Shown one piece after another: positions 49,480 to 58,966 of a stretch of 64,000 nt of DNA. Numbering within the stretch: position 1 is the first letter of the stretch; each line of letters begins with the position of its first letter. The notes below the pieces were generated by a model. It worked only from the letters and a program-made list of their open reading frames with translations. It did not search any database and was not told the origin of the DNA. The stretch is from Orbus hercynius (GTDB lineage: Bacteria > Pseudomonadota > Gammaproteobacteria > Enterobacterales > Orbaceae): the NCBI RefSeq assembly GCF_003634275.1, contig NZ_RBWY01000005.1, positions 16,095 through 80,094 on the forward strand, read 5' to 3'. Both the position numbers and the translations under genes were made by a program.

Positions 49480-50592
49480 TTAATTAGCTGACTGCTCTTC
49501 ATGCAATGTTGCTTTAACCGTAGCGGTGGAACTACGATTGATGATTTCTATCTCAATAATTAATCGATCTAAACCTCGATAATTACGATCAAGTAGAGCT
49601 AATAATAAGGTTACCGCATCTTCCCCCATAGTAAAAAGCGGCTTATAAATGCTGCAAATATGGTTTAAGGGGCCGTATTGTTTATGTCCTTTATGATGAA
49701 TGAATTGTAATAGAGATAAATCTGCTGGAATATCGATATTCAAGGCTAAACCTTGATCAATGACACCACAAATGGCACTTTCTGCTGTTAGCGTTTCATC
49801 AAATTTTTCATCCTGCCTTAATCTATCGCGATCCAAATAATTTAAGCTAAGGTGATCACAGCAAATAATGGCACTAGGAGGAAAAGCAGACTGCATTAAT
49901 TTTTTCACTGCACGATAACTAGCAGAATAATGAACACAATCATGCACAATATAATTTGTTGAAACACGAATATTCTGACGTGTTAATGCTTGCAGATAAC
50001 CTTGCTTAATATGATGAGTTTCAGTTTTATTGCTATCGCCAAGTAATATAGCAATGCGCCGGTGCCCCTGACTAGTGAAATATTGCGTTGCTCGATAGGT
50101 ATTAGATAAATGGTCAAAATAAATACACGGCAGTGTTAATGAAAACTGATTAATTAACAGTATTGGCGGTAAGGCATGGCGATATCTTTGCAATAGTGCC
50201 AAATAAGGGGAATCATTTATTATTAAAATGCCATCGACATTATGATGAACTGTATAACTGATAATATACTGAATCTCCTGCTCACTAAAATATAAAAAAC
50301 GCAGGTAAAGTAATTTATATCCGATTGCTTTTGCTTTAGATTCAATACCTTTATTGATTAAACTGTCGGTAATAAGCTGATTATCAATAATCAAAATTTT
50401 TTGCTGCAAATCTCTTTGATTATAAGTTTTTAATAAAGATTCATCAAAACCTAATGCTGCAATCGCTAAATTGACGCGCTGTTGAGTAAGACGAGAGGTT
50501 AAATGAGGTGTATTAATGACTCGAGAGACTGAAGTTATTGATACACCCGCTTGTTTGGCAATTTTAGTTAAGGTGATTTTCGATTTAGGCAT
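49480..50592 (-). CDS. LacI-family transcriptional regulator
   Basis: From the ATG at 50592 the protein is 370 aa. The LacI helix-turn-helix is at about 6-27 (ITLTKIAKQAGVSITSVSRVIN), followed by a hinge and a periplasmic-binding-like ligand domain (about 60-340). The C-terminal dimer motifs are weak. No sugar gene lies beside it: xseA converges and ubiU is downstream of its divergent promoter, so its regulon cannot be read from context. A palindrome with a central CG, typical of LacI operators, lies between its own -35 and -10, suggesting autorepression. Confidence 0.9.
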   Translation of the reverse strand: MPKSKITLTKIAKQAGVSITSVSRVINTPHLTSRLTQQRVNLAIAALGFDESLLKTYNQRDLQQKILIIDNQLITDSLINKGIESKAKAIGYKLLYLRFLYFSEQEIQYIISYTVHHNVDGILIINDSPYLALLQRYRHALPPILLINQFSLTLPCIYFDHLSNTYRATQYFTSQGHRRIAILLGDSNKTETHHIKQGYLQALTRQNIRVSTNYIVHDCVHYSASYRAVKKLMQSAFPPSAIICCDHLSLNYLDRDRLRQDEKFDETLTAESAICGVIDQGLALNIDIPADLSLLQFIHHKGHKQYGPLNHICSIYKPLFTMGEDAVTLLLALLDRNYRGLDRLIIEIEIINRSSTATVKATLHEEQSAN

Positions 50593-50603
50593 AGCATACA
50601 CTT

Positions 50604-50633
50604 ATAATATTGAGTATATCGATACATTATCAA
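50604..50633 (-). promoter_or_regulatory. Promoter of the LacI-type gene with embedded operator
   Basis: On the minus strand TTGATA (50628-50633) and TATTAT (50604-50609) have an 18-bp spacer. TATCGATA sits in the spacer at 50617-50624, and an identical octamer lies at 50669-50676, 52 bp away or about five helical turns. A third palindrome, CGATAATTATCG, is at 50737-50748. Confidence 0.45.
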
Positions 50634-50847
50634 GACTATTTTTACTCAGCTATCATAGGGTGATGTTTTATCGATATCACTCGCAAATTTTTTGTATATT
50701 TCATAAAATCATCTCGGTCGTCAAATGATCTCAGTCCGATAATTATCGATTCTATGTATCACAGTAATAGAGATAACATTTAACATTCGCAATGGTTTAG
50801 AATTTGCTGCATAATAGCAAAGTAATATTCTTTCTTAGGTATAGATT

Positions 50848-51843
50848 ATGGAACTTTTATGTCCCGCTGGCTCACTACCAGCACTAAAAACAGCAATCGA
50901 TAATGGTGCTGATGCTGTTTATATTGGTTTAAAAGACGATACTAACGCTCGCCATTTTGCTGGTCTGAATTTCAATGAACAGCGCTTATATGAAGCCGCT
51001 GACTATGTGCATAGCAAAGGTAAAAAATTACATATTGCCATCAATACATTTGCCCATCCGGATAATTTTGTTCGTTGGCAACATGCGGTTGATATGGCGG
51101 CTAAAATTGGCGCTGATGCGTTAATTATTGCCGATCTGGCGATGTTAGAATATGCACTGGAAACGTATCCGCATATTGAACGTCACGTGTCAGTTCAAGC
51201 ATCCTCAACCAATATTGAATCAATAAAATTTTATCATAATAATTTCAAACCTCATCGTATTGTCTTGCCTCGAGTTTTATCAATGCATCAAGTAAAACAA
51301 CTTTCACAAGTTAGTCCAGTGCCACTAGAAATATTTGCCTTTGGTAGCTTATGTATCATGGCGGAAGGTCGTTGCTACCTGTCATCTTACTTAACAGGCG
51401 AATCACCTAACACCGTTGGTGCCTGTTCTCCGGCTAAATTTGTGCGCTGGGAAGAGACTGAAAAAGGCCTTGAATCTCGGCTTAATAATGTCCTTATTGA
51501 TTGCCATAAAAAAGGCGAAAATGCTGGCTATCCAACCTTATGTAAAGGTCGTTATTTTGTTGATAATACGCTTTATCACCCAATTGAAGAACCAACAAGC
51601 TTAAATACACTAGAACTCCTGCCAGAGCTGTTTGCGGCAAATATCGCCTCAGTTAAAATTGAAGGCCGTCAGCGTAGCCCTGCGTACGTTGCACAGGTCA
51701 CCAAAGTCTGGCGTCAAGCAATTGATAGTTATTTAGCCAATCCAACCGCTTATCAAGCACAAAAACAATGGATGACAGCACTTGGCAGCTTATCAGAAGG
51801 CAGTCAAACAACGCTAGGCGCTTATCATCGTAAATGGCAATAA
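50848..51843 (+). CDS. ubiU: O2-independent ubiquinone hydroxylation protein UbiU
   Basis: UbiU, a U32-peptidase-family Fe-S protein, works with UbiV to hydroxylate ubiquinone precursors without oxygen. The 331-aa protein is the same length as E. coli UbiU (YhbU). The four [4Fe-4S] cysteines are Cys169, Cys176, Cys193 and Cys232, at E. coli positions. It opens a same-strand unit ubiU-ubiV-csdA-csdE. A ubiT (yhbT) gene is not in the window. I saw no clear FNR site in the 245-bp upstream gap. Confidence 0.96.
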   Translation: MELLCPAGSLPALKTAIDNGADAVYIGLKDDTNARHFAGLNFNEQRLYEAADYVHSKGKKLHIAINTFAHPDNFVRWQHAVDMAAKIGADALIIADLAMLEYALETYPHIERHVSVQASSTNIESIKFYHNNFKPHRIVLPRVLSMHQVKQLSQVSPVPLEIFAFGSLCIMAEGRCYLSSYLTGESPNTVGACSPAKFVRWEETEKGLESRLNNVLIDCHKKGENAGYPTLCKGRYFVDNTLYHPIEEPTSLNTLELLPELFAANIASVKIEGRQRSPAYVAQVTKVWRQAIDSYLANPTAYQAQKQWMTALGSLSEGSQTTLGAYHRKWQ

Positions 51844-51898
51844 TCGGATATAATTAGCTATTAATATATAAAAATGTGAGCAAAATTAGGAAGATACT

Positions 51899-52774
51899 AT
51901 GAAATACGCCTTAGGTCCTGTGCTATATTATTGGCCTAAAACAGAGACAGAAAAATTCTATCATGCCGCAATGCAAAGTGAAGCTGATGTTATTTATATG
52001 GGTGAGACCGTCTGTACTAAACGGCGAGAGATGAAAGTAGCCGACTGGATATCGCTAGCCAAAGAAGTAGCAAAGTCAGGCAAACAAGTTGTGTTATCTA
52101 CACTGGCGCTACTTGAGGCCCCCTCTGAAATTAATGAAATGCGTCAATTAGTTGATAATGGTGACTTTTTAGTTGAAGCTAACGATTTAGCCGCTATCAA
52201 TTTAGCACAAGAACATCACTTACCATTCGTCGCAGGTCCAGCAATTAACTGCTACAACGCCTACACATTAAAGCTATTACAAAAACAAGGTATGATTCGT
52301 TGGTGTATGCCTGTTGAGCTTTCACGCGATTGGTTACGTAATGTATTAAGTCAGTTTGATGATCTCAAAATTGAACGCAAATTTGACGTTGAAGTTTTCA
52401 GCTATGGTTATTTACCTTTAGCTTATTCAGCACGCTGCTTTACCGCGAGATCAGAAGATAAACCGAAAGATAAATGCGAAACATGCTGCATCAAATACCC
52501 AATTGGGCGTGAAGTTTTTTCACAGGAACAACAAAAAGTCTTTGTCCTTAATGGTATCCAAACCCAAAGCGGTTATTGCTATAACTTAGGTAATAATCTT
52601 CAGGACATGCCCGGTTTAGTCGATATCGTTCGCTTATCACCACAAGGCATTGAAACCTTAGATGTGATTAAACAGTTTAAAGCCAATGAGTCGGGCCTTG
52701 TACCACTTGAAACAGCTAATGGCCGTGATTGTAATGGCTATTGGAATGGTATTGCAGGGCTTGAGTTATCCTAA
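51899..52774 (+). CDS. ubiV: O2-independent ubiquinone hydroxylation protein UbiV
   Basis: UbiV is the partner of UbiU in a heterodimer that carries one [4Fe-4S] cluster per subunit. The 291-aa protein (E. coli 292) has Cys39, Cys180, Cys193 and Cys197, matching the E. coli ligands, with an extra Cys196. It starts 55 bp after ubiU behind TTAGGAAG. Its stop overlaps the csdA start (TAATG), so csdA translation is coupled to it. The coupling to a sulfur-transfer pair suggests the pair may serve UbiUV clusters. Confidence 0.96.
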   Translation: MKYALGPVLYYWPKTETEKFYHAAMQSEADVIYMGETVCTKRREMKVADWISLAKEVAKSGKQVVLSTLALLEAPSEINEMRQLVDNGDFLVEANDLAAINLAQEHHLPFVAGPAINCYNAYTLKLLQKQGMIRWCMPVELSRDWLRNVLSQFDDLKIERKFDVEVFSYGYLPLAYSARCFTARSEDKPKDKCETCCIKYPIGREVFSQEQQKVFVLNGIQTQSGYCYNLGNNLQDMPGLVDIVRLSPQGIETLDVIKQFKANESGLVPLETANGRDCNGYWNGIAGLELS

Positions 52775-53976
52775 TGATGTTCGATTCATCGGCATTTAGA
52801 TCATACTTCCCCTCACGACAAACAGATGAAGTCTATCTTGACTCCGCATCAACATCATTAAAACCTCAAATGATGATTGATGCGACAACTAACTATTACA
52901 CACATAACGCGGCGACGATATTGCGTAGTAAACACGCGCAAGCCCTCGCTTTGACCGAGCAAGTTAGCCAAGTCAGAATATTAACCGCCAAATTAATCAA
53001 TGCTGAGCATAGTCACGAAATTATCTGGAGCAAAGGCGCAACAGAATCAATTAATCTAGTGGCGCAAAGTTATGCCAGATATTTCTTGCAAGCCAATGAT
53101 GAGATCATTGTTAGTGAATTGGAACACCACAGTAATATCATCCCTTGGTTACAAGTTGCCGCACAAACCGGTGCCAAAGTGGTTAAATGGCCAATTGAAG
53201 CCGATGGTAACTTATCGACGGATCACCTACTGTCGATTATGAGCGTAAAAACCCGTATTGTGGCGGTGACACAAATGTCGAACGTGACCGGATTTGAGCC
53301 AAATCTTGCAGTGATTAGCGACATTGCCCATCAGTTCAATGCAATTGTTGTCGTCGATGGTGCGCAAGGCATTGTGCACAGACCAATTGATGTACAACAA
53401 TATGATATTGATTTTTATGTTTTTTCAGCGCATAAACTGTATGGCCCAACCGGGCTGGGTATACTATATGGTAAATCGGCATTATTACAGCAGATGGACT
53501 GTGGACAAGGTGGCGGAAAAATGCTCAAATCAGCCTCATTTTCGGGTTTTGAACCCGCTGATTTACCGTATAAGTTTGAAGCAGGTACACCCAATATTGC
53601 TGCACTTGTTGGTTTTCATGCCACATTAACCTGGTTAACATTATTTGATCACAATCAAGCCCATGTTTATGTACAGCAATTAGTTGATTATTGTCAGTCA
53701 CAACTAAGTAGGCACCTTCCTGAGTTAACCTGTATTAGTACTCCCAATAGCCCGTTATTAACCTTAGTCTCTTCGACCATTCACCATGATGATATCGCCA
53801 TTTTGCTAGCAGAACAAAATATCGCGATACGCGCAGGTGAATTATGTGCACAGCCATTGATTAAAGCTTTAGGCTATCGCGGCGTAGTTCGAGCATCATG
53901 GATGCCTTACAATAACCAAACTGATGCTGATCGGCTAATTTCTGCATTACAAAGCGCGGTTGATATATTAAAATAA
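52774..53976 (+). CDS. csdA: Class II cysteine desulfurase CsdA (active-site variant)
   Basis: CsdA extracts sulfur from cysteine for Fe-S and other thiolation work with CsdE. The 400-aa protein aligns along its length with E. coli CsdA (401). PLP Lys221 (SAHKLYGPTGLG) and catalytic Cys358 (RAGELCAQP) are present. Two substitutions stand out: the usual N-V-H-R reads T-I-L-R near 48-51, and the histidine directly before the catalytic cysteine is a leucine. Both are leucine-for-histidine changes beside the active site, so activity or partner use may differ. Start overlaps the ubiV stop; an ATG one codon later is equally possible. csdE follows. Confidence 0.9.
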   Translation: MMFDSSAFRSYFPSRQTDEVYLDSASTSLKPQMMIDATTNYYTHNAATILRSKHAQALALTEQVSQVRILTAKLINAEHSHEIIWSKGATESINLVAQSYARYFLQANDEIIVSELEHHSNIIPWLQVAAQTGAKVVKWPIEADGNLSTDHLLSIMSVKTRIVAVTQMSNVTGFEPNLAVISDIAHQFNAIVVVDGAQGIVHRPIDVQQYDIDFYVFSAHKLYGPTGLGILYGKSALLQQMDCGQGGGKMLKSASFSGFEPADLPYKFEAGTPNIAALVGFHATLTWLTLFDHNQAHVYVQQLVDYCQSQLSRHLPELTCISTPNSPLLTLVSSTIHHDDIAILLAEQNIAIRAGELCAQPLIKALGYRGVVRASWMPYNNQTDADRLISALQSAVDILK

Positions 53977-54004
53977 CGCTCTTTTTAATGTTAGGTTACG
54001 CATC

Positions 54005-54433
54005 ATGACAACGCTCATCACTGAAGTACAACTTATGGCTCTGTTTCAACCCCTAACAAACTGGCAAGATCGCTATCGGCAAATTATTCAATTATCCAAA
54101 ATGTTACCCGATTTTCCGGCTCATCTGCGCACGACTGACAATCAGATTGAAGGATGCGAAAATCGTGTTTGGCTTGCTTACCAGCAAAATCAGCAACACA
54201 TCTTCACGTTTTTAGGGGATAGCGAAGGACGAATCGTCAAAGGACTATTGACTATTTTACTGATTTTAGCTAATCATAAAACCGCTACGCAAATCGCTGA
54301 AACCGATTTTTTAGCCAACCTAAAGCAGCTCAAGATTATCGACGAATTAAGTGATTCAAGGCAGCTTGGACTAACTAATATCATTAAGCGTATTAAGTTC
54401 ATTGCTCAAACTGCCCCGGCACATCATGGATGA
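54005..54433 (+). CDS. csdE: Sulfur acceptor CsdE (SufE family)
   Basis: CsdE takes persulfide sulfur from CsdA onto its active cysteine. The 142-aa protein (E. coli 147) carries Cys51 in the family motif EGCENRVWLAY and the downstream DSEGRIVKGLLTILL. It is 28 bp after csdA and ends base-to-base against the mrcB stop on the other strand. The downstream dehydratase csdL/tcdA of E. coli is absent here. Confidence 0.93.
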   Translation: MTTLITEVQLMALFQPLTNWQDRYRQIIQLSKMLPDFPAHLRTTDNQIEGCENRVWLAYQQNQQHIFTFLGDSEGRIVKGLLTILLILANHKTATQIAETDFLANLKQLKIIDELSDSRQLGLTNIIKRIKFIAQTAPAHHG

Positions 54434-56785
54434 TTAAAAACCAAACATCTCTTTCAACCAATTAGGGGCATTGTTTTCCGGTTCACTATCTCGTGGTACT
54501 TGATTAAACCCAGCGCAAAGTAGTTTTTTATCAGCCGTCCAAGCGGGTAACGTTCTTACCCCTAGGCCGCTACACTGCCAATGACCACTGCTATCGATAT
54601 CAATCATGCTAATATTCGCCGGCTGACGCTGAATTAATGCTTTAGGTTCATTACGAGCGAGATAGCTTTGGTAAAGCTTTAATGCACCAGATGATCCCGT
54701 TAACTGCATCGGCTTATGATCATCTAAACCGACCCAAATAACCGTCACATTATTGCCATCAATGCCCACCACCCAACTATCGCGCAGATCATTGGTGGTA
54801 CCGGTTTTCGCTGCCAGAGAACTGGCACTATAGCGGCTGTTAAGCACTCTGGCGGTACCGTACTCGGCGACTTTTTGCATAGCAAATGTGGTTAAATAAG
54901 CACCTTGAGCGGATACCGCTTGCTGTGCATTGGGGTAATTTTGATAAATAAGATCCCCTTTATCTGAGACGACATAGCGCAATACTGTTAACGGCGATTT
55001 TTTACCACCATTACCAATGACTTGATACATTTGCGCAGCTTCAAGCGGCGTGAGCTCTAACGTACCGAGAAAGCGGGAAGGAACCGCTTTAATTTCATTT
55101 TTCGGTACACCAAGAGCCAGCAAAGTTTTTGCTGTGGCATCAAGCCCGACCGACATCCCTAAGTTGACTGATGGCACATTGAGTGACTTAGCTAAAGCAT
55201 CAACTAACATCACTTGATTACGATATTGCTTATCAAAATTTTTAGGTTGCCATACTGTACGGCTGTCTATTTTTACGGTGAGTGGCTTATCATCAAGCCA
55301 AGCATTAAGTTGATAGCGTTCTGGCTGGCTTAATGCCGTCAAATACGTTGGTGGTTTTGCTAAAGACCCAATTGGCCGCCTTGCATATAGTGCCCGATTA
55401 AATCCCGCATAATTGGGCTCGGCACTGCCGATAATGGCCCGTACTTCACCGGTAGTACGATCAACAACGGTGACCGCCGTTTGTAGATCATCTTTTTTGA
55501 TTGCCGTGCGTAAACGCACCATCTCATTAACCACCGCATTTTCAGCCGCATTTTGCGCTATCGGATCAAATGTGGTAAAGATTTTCATACCAGATAAGTA
55601 GTTGGCCTGATCACCAAGTTGCTCACGTAGCGATCTCTTAACGAGCTGAATAAAAGCAGGTTGAGGTGAAATGACGCCACCTTTTGGTAGCACAGCCAAT
55701 GGCCGCTGTTTAAGCATTCCATATAGCTCTTGATCGATAATATTTTGTTCTTGAATCAGTTTTAAAACCACATTACGTCGCTCCAATACACGTTCTGGCC
55801 GTGTCCATGGATTATAAACCGATGCGCCTTTTACCATGCCAACTAACAAAGCCTGCTGATCAAGGGTCAATTCATTAACCGGCCGACCAAAATAATACAA
55901 ACTGGCTAGCGGAAAACCATGAATTTCTTGATCGGTATCTTGACCAAGATAGACCTCATTTAAATACAGTTCTAAAATTCGCTGCTTGCTATAACGGAAA
56001 TCTAAAATAATCGCCATATACGCTTCACGAATTTTGCGAATATAAGAACGTTCATTGGTTAAAAATAAATTCTTCACCAACTGCTGAGTTAAAGTACTTC
56101 CCCCTTGTACCGTTCGACCGGTGGTCAAATTGGTATAAATGGCGCGAAAAATAGAGTAAAAGCTCACGCCGTCATGGTCATAAAAGCGCTTATCTTCGGT
56201 GGCAATTAATGTTTGTACTAGTGAATCAGGGAAATCTTTTAAGGGAACAAATAAGCGCTGCTCATTATTGGGGGAATGTATCATAGTGATCAGTTTAGGA
56301 TCGATACGTAAGACACCAAAATTACGCCCTGTATCAACATTAATCAGGCGCGCAATACGGTTTTGATTAAAAGTAATTTGCACGCGAAGCGCGGGTTCTT
56401 CCATATCAGGAAAATAGAATGGTCGCCGATATATCTCAATGCTATTATTATTAACAACAAACTCACCAGGCCTTGTTGCCACTAATACTTGTCGATACTG
56501 AACACTATTAAGAATCGCAATAATTTCATTCTGGTTACGGTGATCATCAGGCTCTAACTCAATAATCTGCCCATAAATTGCCGCGGGTAGCTCCCAAACA
56601 TTACCATCAATTCGTTCTTTAATTTGCTGATCCAAATAAATACCAAATACCACCGTTATCGCCGTCACAACGATAACGATTTTGAGCAATAACAGCCCCA
56701 CTATTGCTTTGACGCTTCTTCTTGGTTTGGTTTTCTTCGTTATTTTTTTAGTTTGCTTACTCAACGCTAACCCATTCCATCGCAA
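54434..56785 (-). CDS. mrcB: Penicillin-binding protein 1b (bifunctional glycosyltransferase/transpeptidase)
   Basis: PBP1b polymerises and cross-links peptidoglycan. The 783-aa protein is shorter than E. coli PBP1b (844), mainly at the cytoplasmic N-terminus. One membrane anchor (about 27-50) is followed by a UB2H domain, the GT51 domain with catalytic Glu197 (ATEDKRFYDHDG) and QGGSTLTQQLVKNLFL, and the transpeptidase with Ser474-x-x-Lys477, Ser534-Leu-Asn536 and Lys660-Thr-Gly. It converges on csdE without a gap. lpoB is not nearby. Confidence 0.96.
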   Translation of the reverse strand: MRWNGLALSKQTKKITKKTKPRRSVKAIVGLLLLKIVIVVTAITVVFGIYLDQQIKERIDGNVWELPAAIYGQIIELEPDDHRNQNEIIAILNSVQYRQVLVATRPGEFVVNNNSIEIYRRPFYFPDMEEPALRVQITFNQNRIARLINVDTGRNFGVLRIDPKLITMIHSPNNEQRLFVPLKDFPDSLVQTLIATEDKRFYDHDGVSFYSIFRAIYTNLTTGRTVQGGSTLTQQLVKNLFLTNERSYIRKIREAYMAIILDFRYSKQRILELYLNEVYLGQDTDQEIHGFPLASLYYFGRPVNELTLDQQALLVGMVKGASVYNPWTRPERVLERRNVVLKLIQEQNIIDQELYGMLKQRPLAVLPKGGVISPQPAFIQLVKRSLREQLGDQANYLSGMKIFTTFDPIAQNAAENAVVNEMVRLRTAIKKDDLQTAVTVVDRTTGEVRAIIGSAEPNYAGFNRALYARRPIGSLAKPPTYLTALSQPERYQLNAWLDDKPLTVKIDSRTVWQPKNFDKQYRNQVMLVDALAKSLNVPSVNLGMSVGLDATAKTLLALGVPKNEIKAVPSRFLGTLELTPLEAAQMYQVIGNGGKKSPLTVLRYVVSDKGDLIYQNYPNAQQAVSAQGAYLTTFAMQKVAEYGTARVLNSRYSASSLAAKTGTTNDLRDSWVVGIDGNNVTVIWVGLDDHKPMQLTGSSGALKLYQSYLARNEPKALIQRQPANISMIDIDSSGHWQCSGLGVRTLPAWTADKKLLCAGFNQVPRDSEPENNAPNWLKEMFGF

Positions 56786-56838
56786 CTATTTTTTAGTGAG
56801 GTATAATATCATAAATTCATCTTATCTTGAGTATAGAT

Positions 56839-57549
56839 ATGCTTTTTTCATCCCAACTGCAATCGGGTATTTTAATTCAACGCTATAAACGCTTTCTCGC
56901 CGATATCATGTTATCTGATGGTCAAATTATCACCATCCATTGTGCTAATACTGGCGCTATGACCGGCTGTGCAAATTCTGGTGATATCGTTTGGTATTCA
57001 ACGTCAACGAATCCCAAACGCAAATTAGCTTATAGTTGGGAACTGACCTACACGAAGGCAAGGCACTGGATTTGTGTCAATACCATTCGCGCGAATAGTA
57101 TCGTCAAAGAAGCGATTACCGCTCACCGTTTAGCCGAATTTGTGCAGTATGAGCAAATTTTCAGCGAAGTAAAATATGGTCAAGAAAATAGCCGAATTGA
57201 CTTATTACTTGAAGATTCACAGCATAATCGGTGTTATATAGAGGTAAAATCAGTCACGTTACATGAACCAAACTCGGTAAAAGGTTACTTTCCAGATGCG
57301 GTAACAACGAGGGGGCAGAAGCACTTACGTGAATTAACATTAATGGCACAACAAGGGCAAAGAGCTGTTGTCTGTTTTCTGGTACTACATTCCGGCATTC
57401 AAACTTTTTCACCCGCAACACATATTGATCCCAGCTATTGCCGATTACTTGTTGAGGCAATGAAACAAGGGGTTGAAATACGATGTTATAACACACATAT
57501 TTCAACCTCAGGAATTGAGCTAAATCAAGCCATACCGATTATGGTGTAG
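56839..57549 (+). CDS. sfsA: Sugar fermentation stimulation protein SfsA
   Basis: SfsA is a DNA-binding protein with an OB fold and a nuclease-like domain; its real role is unclear. From ATG at 56839 (MLFSSQLQSGILIQRYKRFLAD) it is 236 aa (E. coli 234); a start four codons earlier is possible but not conserved. The motifs CANTGAMTGCANSGD near 41-55, YIEVKSVTL near 134-142 and FPDAVTTRGQKHLREL near 152-167 are intact. Its 3' end overlaps the mepM 3' end by 11 bp. Confidence 0.94.
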   Translation: MLFSSQLQSGILIQRYKRFLADIMLSDGQIITIHCANTGAMTGCANSGDIVWYSTSTNPKRKLAYSWELTYTKARHWICVNTIRANSIVKEAITAHRLAEFVQYEQIFSEVKYGQENSRIDLLLEDSQHNRCYIEVKSVTLHEPNSVKGYFPDAVTTRGQKHLRELTLMAQQGQRAVVCFLVLHSGIQTFSPATHIDPSYCRLLVEAMKQGVEIRCYNTHISTSGIELNQAIPIMV

Positions 57550-58936
57550 TGCTCACCAAGCTTGCTTTTTCTGTTGCAAAGGCTAGCTTGGTTTTAATAT
57601 CTTTGAACTGTTCTAAGAAAGTTGTTTTAGATTTACCAGTCAAGCCATCAGAGACAGGTAAACTTGCCGTTAATGGGTTAACAGGTTTGCCGTCAATATG
57701 TAGCTCATAATGTAAATGAGGACCGGTTGAACGCCCAGTATTACCCGACAAGCCAATCTGATCGCCTTTTTTAATTTGCTGACCCGCTCTGACCAGTATT
57801 TTATCTAAATGCATATACTTTGTCGTATACTGACGGCCATGACGAATCGCAATAAAGTTACCCGCAGAGCCACTATATTTAGCAATCACAACTTCACCAT
57901 CACCGACCGAAAGCACTGGCGTACCACGCGAAACTGCAAAATCGACGCCATTGTGTGGCGTAATTTTTTTAGTCACAGGATTAAGTCGCCGCGGATTAAA
58001 TGCCGAAGAAATACGGGCTTGTTTCACTAACGGATAGCGTAAAAAGCTTTGCGATAAACTGCCACCATTCATATCATAATAATGGCCATCTTCAGCTAAA
58101 ACAGCGTAATAATCCTTACTACCATTTCGGATTCTCACCGCTAATAATTGGCTATTTTCATGAATATTATCTAGCATTTCTCGCGAGAGTAATACCGAAA
58201 ATTTATCACCCTTTTTTAAACGTCGAAAATCTAGCTGCCACTGCAATGCTTTGGTTATAGTGGCAATCTCATTACTTGTTAAACCTAAATTTTTTGCATC
58301 AGCAATGAAATTGGAATCAATTTCTCCGCTAACGCTAAACGGCTCCCAAACGCCTTCACGGGTTTCGGTACGCTCAGTGAATTTATCACCTACGCGCTCA
58401 TAAATACGCACGTTATTATTGGAGATAATCCAAGTAAACGAATTCAGGTTATGATCCGAATCAGTAGTCCAACTAATCACTTGGCCAATTCGCAGATTGG
58501 CAAGTTGTTTATATTGCTCTGTTAATAAATAAATATCAGAACGATTAACACCATATTGCATCATAATGCCATATAATGTATCACCCCGACCAACCGTATA
58601 TTGAACTGAATTATCTTCTTGCGCGATAACCTTATCAATTTCATCTTGCACAATATCATCTTCTGGCTGATCCGATGACTCGGTCAGTTTAGGTTCATTA
58701 GCCGTGTTGTCATCGACAATTTCAATCGCCGCATTACCAACAACAGCGGGCAATGGCTCTCGTTCAATAACCGTAGTTTGTACCTGCTGAGTTAATGGAA
58801 TATATGTTGTACGGTCAAGATTAAGCGGACGCCATAATACAAAAAAAACAATGATTAGAATTAAAACACCAAATACCGTTATGTAAGGAACTTTAGTTCT
58901 ATTACTTGCAGTATTAGATGACTCAGTATGTTGCAC
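57539..58936 (-). CDS. mepM: Murein DD-endopeptidase MepM (M23 family)
   Basis: MepM cleaves peptide cross-links in peptidoglycan to let the sacculus grow. The 465-aa protein (E. coli 440) has an N-terminal membrane anchor (17-36), a LysM-type OapA domain (about 111-157), and a LytM/M23 domain with zinc ligands His328, Asp332 and His409 and catalytic His376 and His407. It sits 30 bp after znuA on the same strand, the E. coli order yebA-znuA. It overlaps sfsA slightly. Confidence 0.95.
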   Translation of the reverse strand: MQHTESSNTASNRTKVPYITVFGVLILIIVFFVLWRPLNLDRTTYIPLTQQVQTTVIEREPLPAVVGNAAIEIVDDNTANEPKLTESSDQPEDDIVQDEIDKVIAQEDNSVQYTVGRGDTLYGIMMQYGVNRSDIYLLTEQYKQLANLRIGQVISWTTDSDHNLNSFTWIISNNNVRIYERVGDKFTERTETREGVWEPFSVSGEIDSNFIADAKNLGLTSNEIATITKALQWQLDFRRLKKGDKFSVLLSREMLDNIHENSQLLAVRIRNGSKDYYAVLAEDGHYYDMNGGSLSQSFLRYPLVKQARISSAFNPRRLNPVTKKITPHNGVDFAVSRGTPVLSVGDGEVVIAKYSGSAGNFIAIRHGRQYTTKYMHLDKILVRAGQQIKKGDQIGLSGNTGRSTGPHLHYELHIDGKPVNPLTASLPVSDGLTGKSKTTFLEQFKDIKTKLAFATEKASLVSTTP

Positions 58937-58966
58937 TCGAATGACCTTTTATTTATATTTTTTAAA

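Noticed and set aside
50593..50847. FNR-type site upstream of ubiU
   Set aside because: No TTGAT-N4-ATCAA match could be found; the CGATAATTATCG palindrome does not fit.
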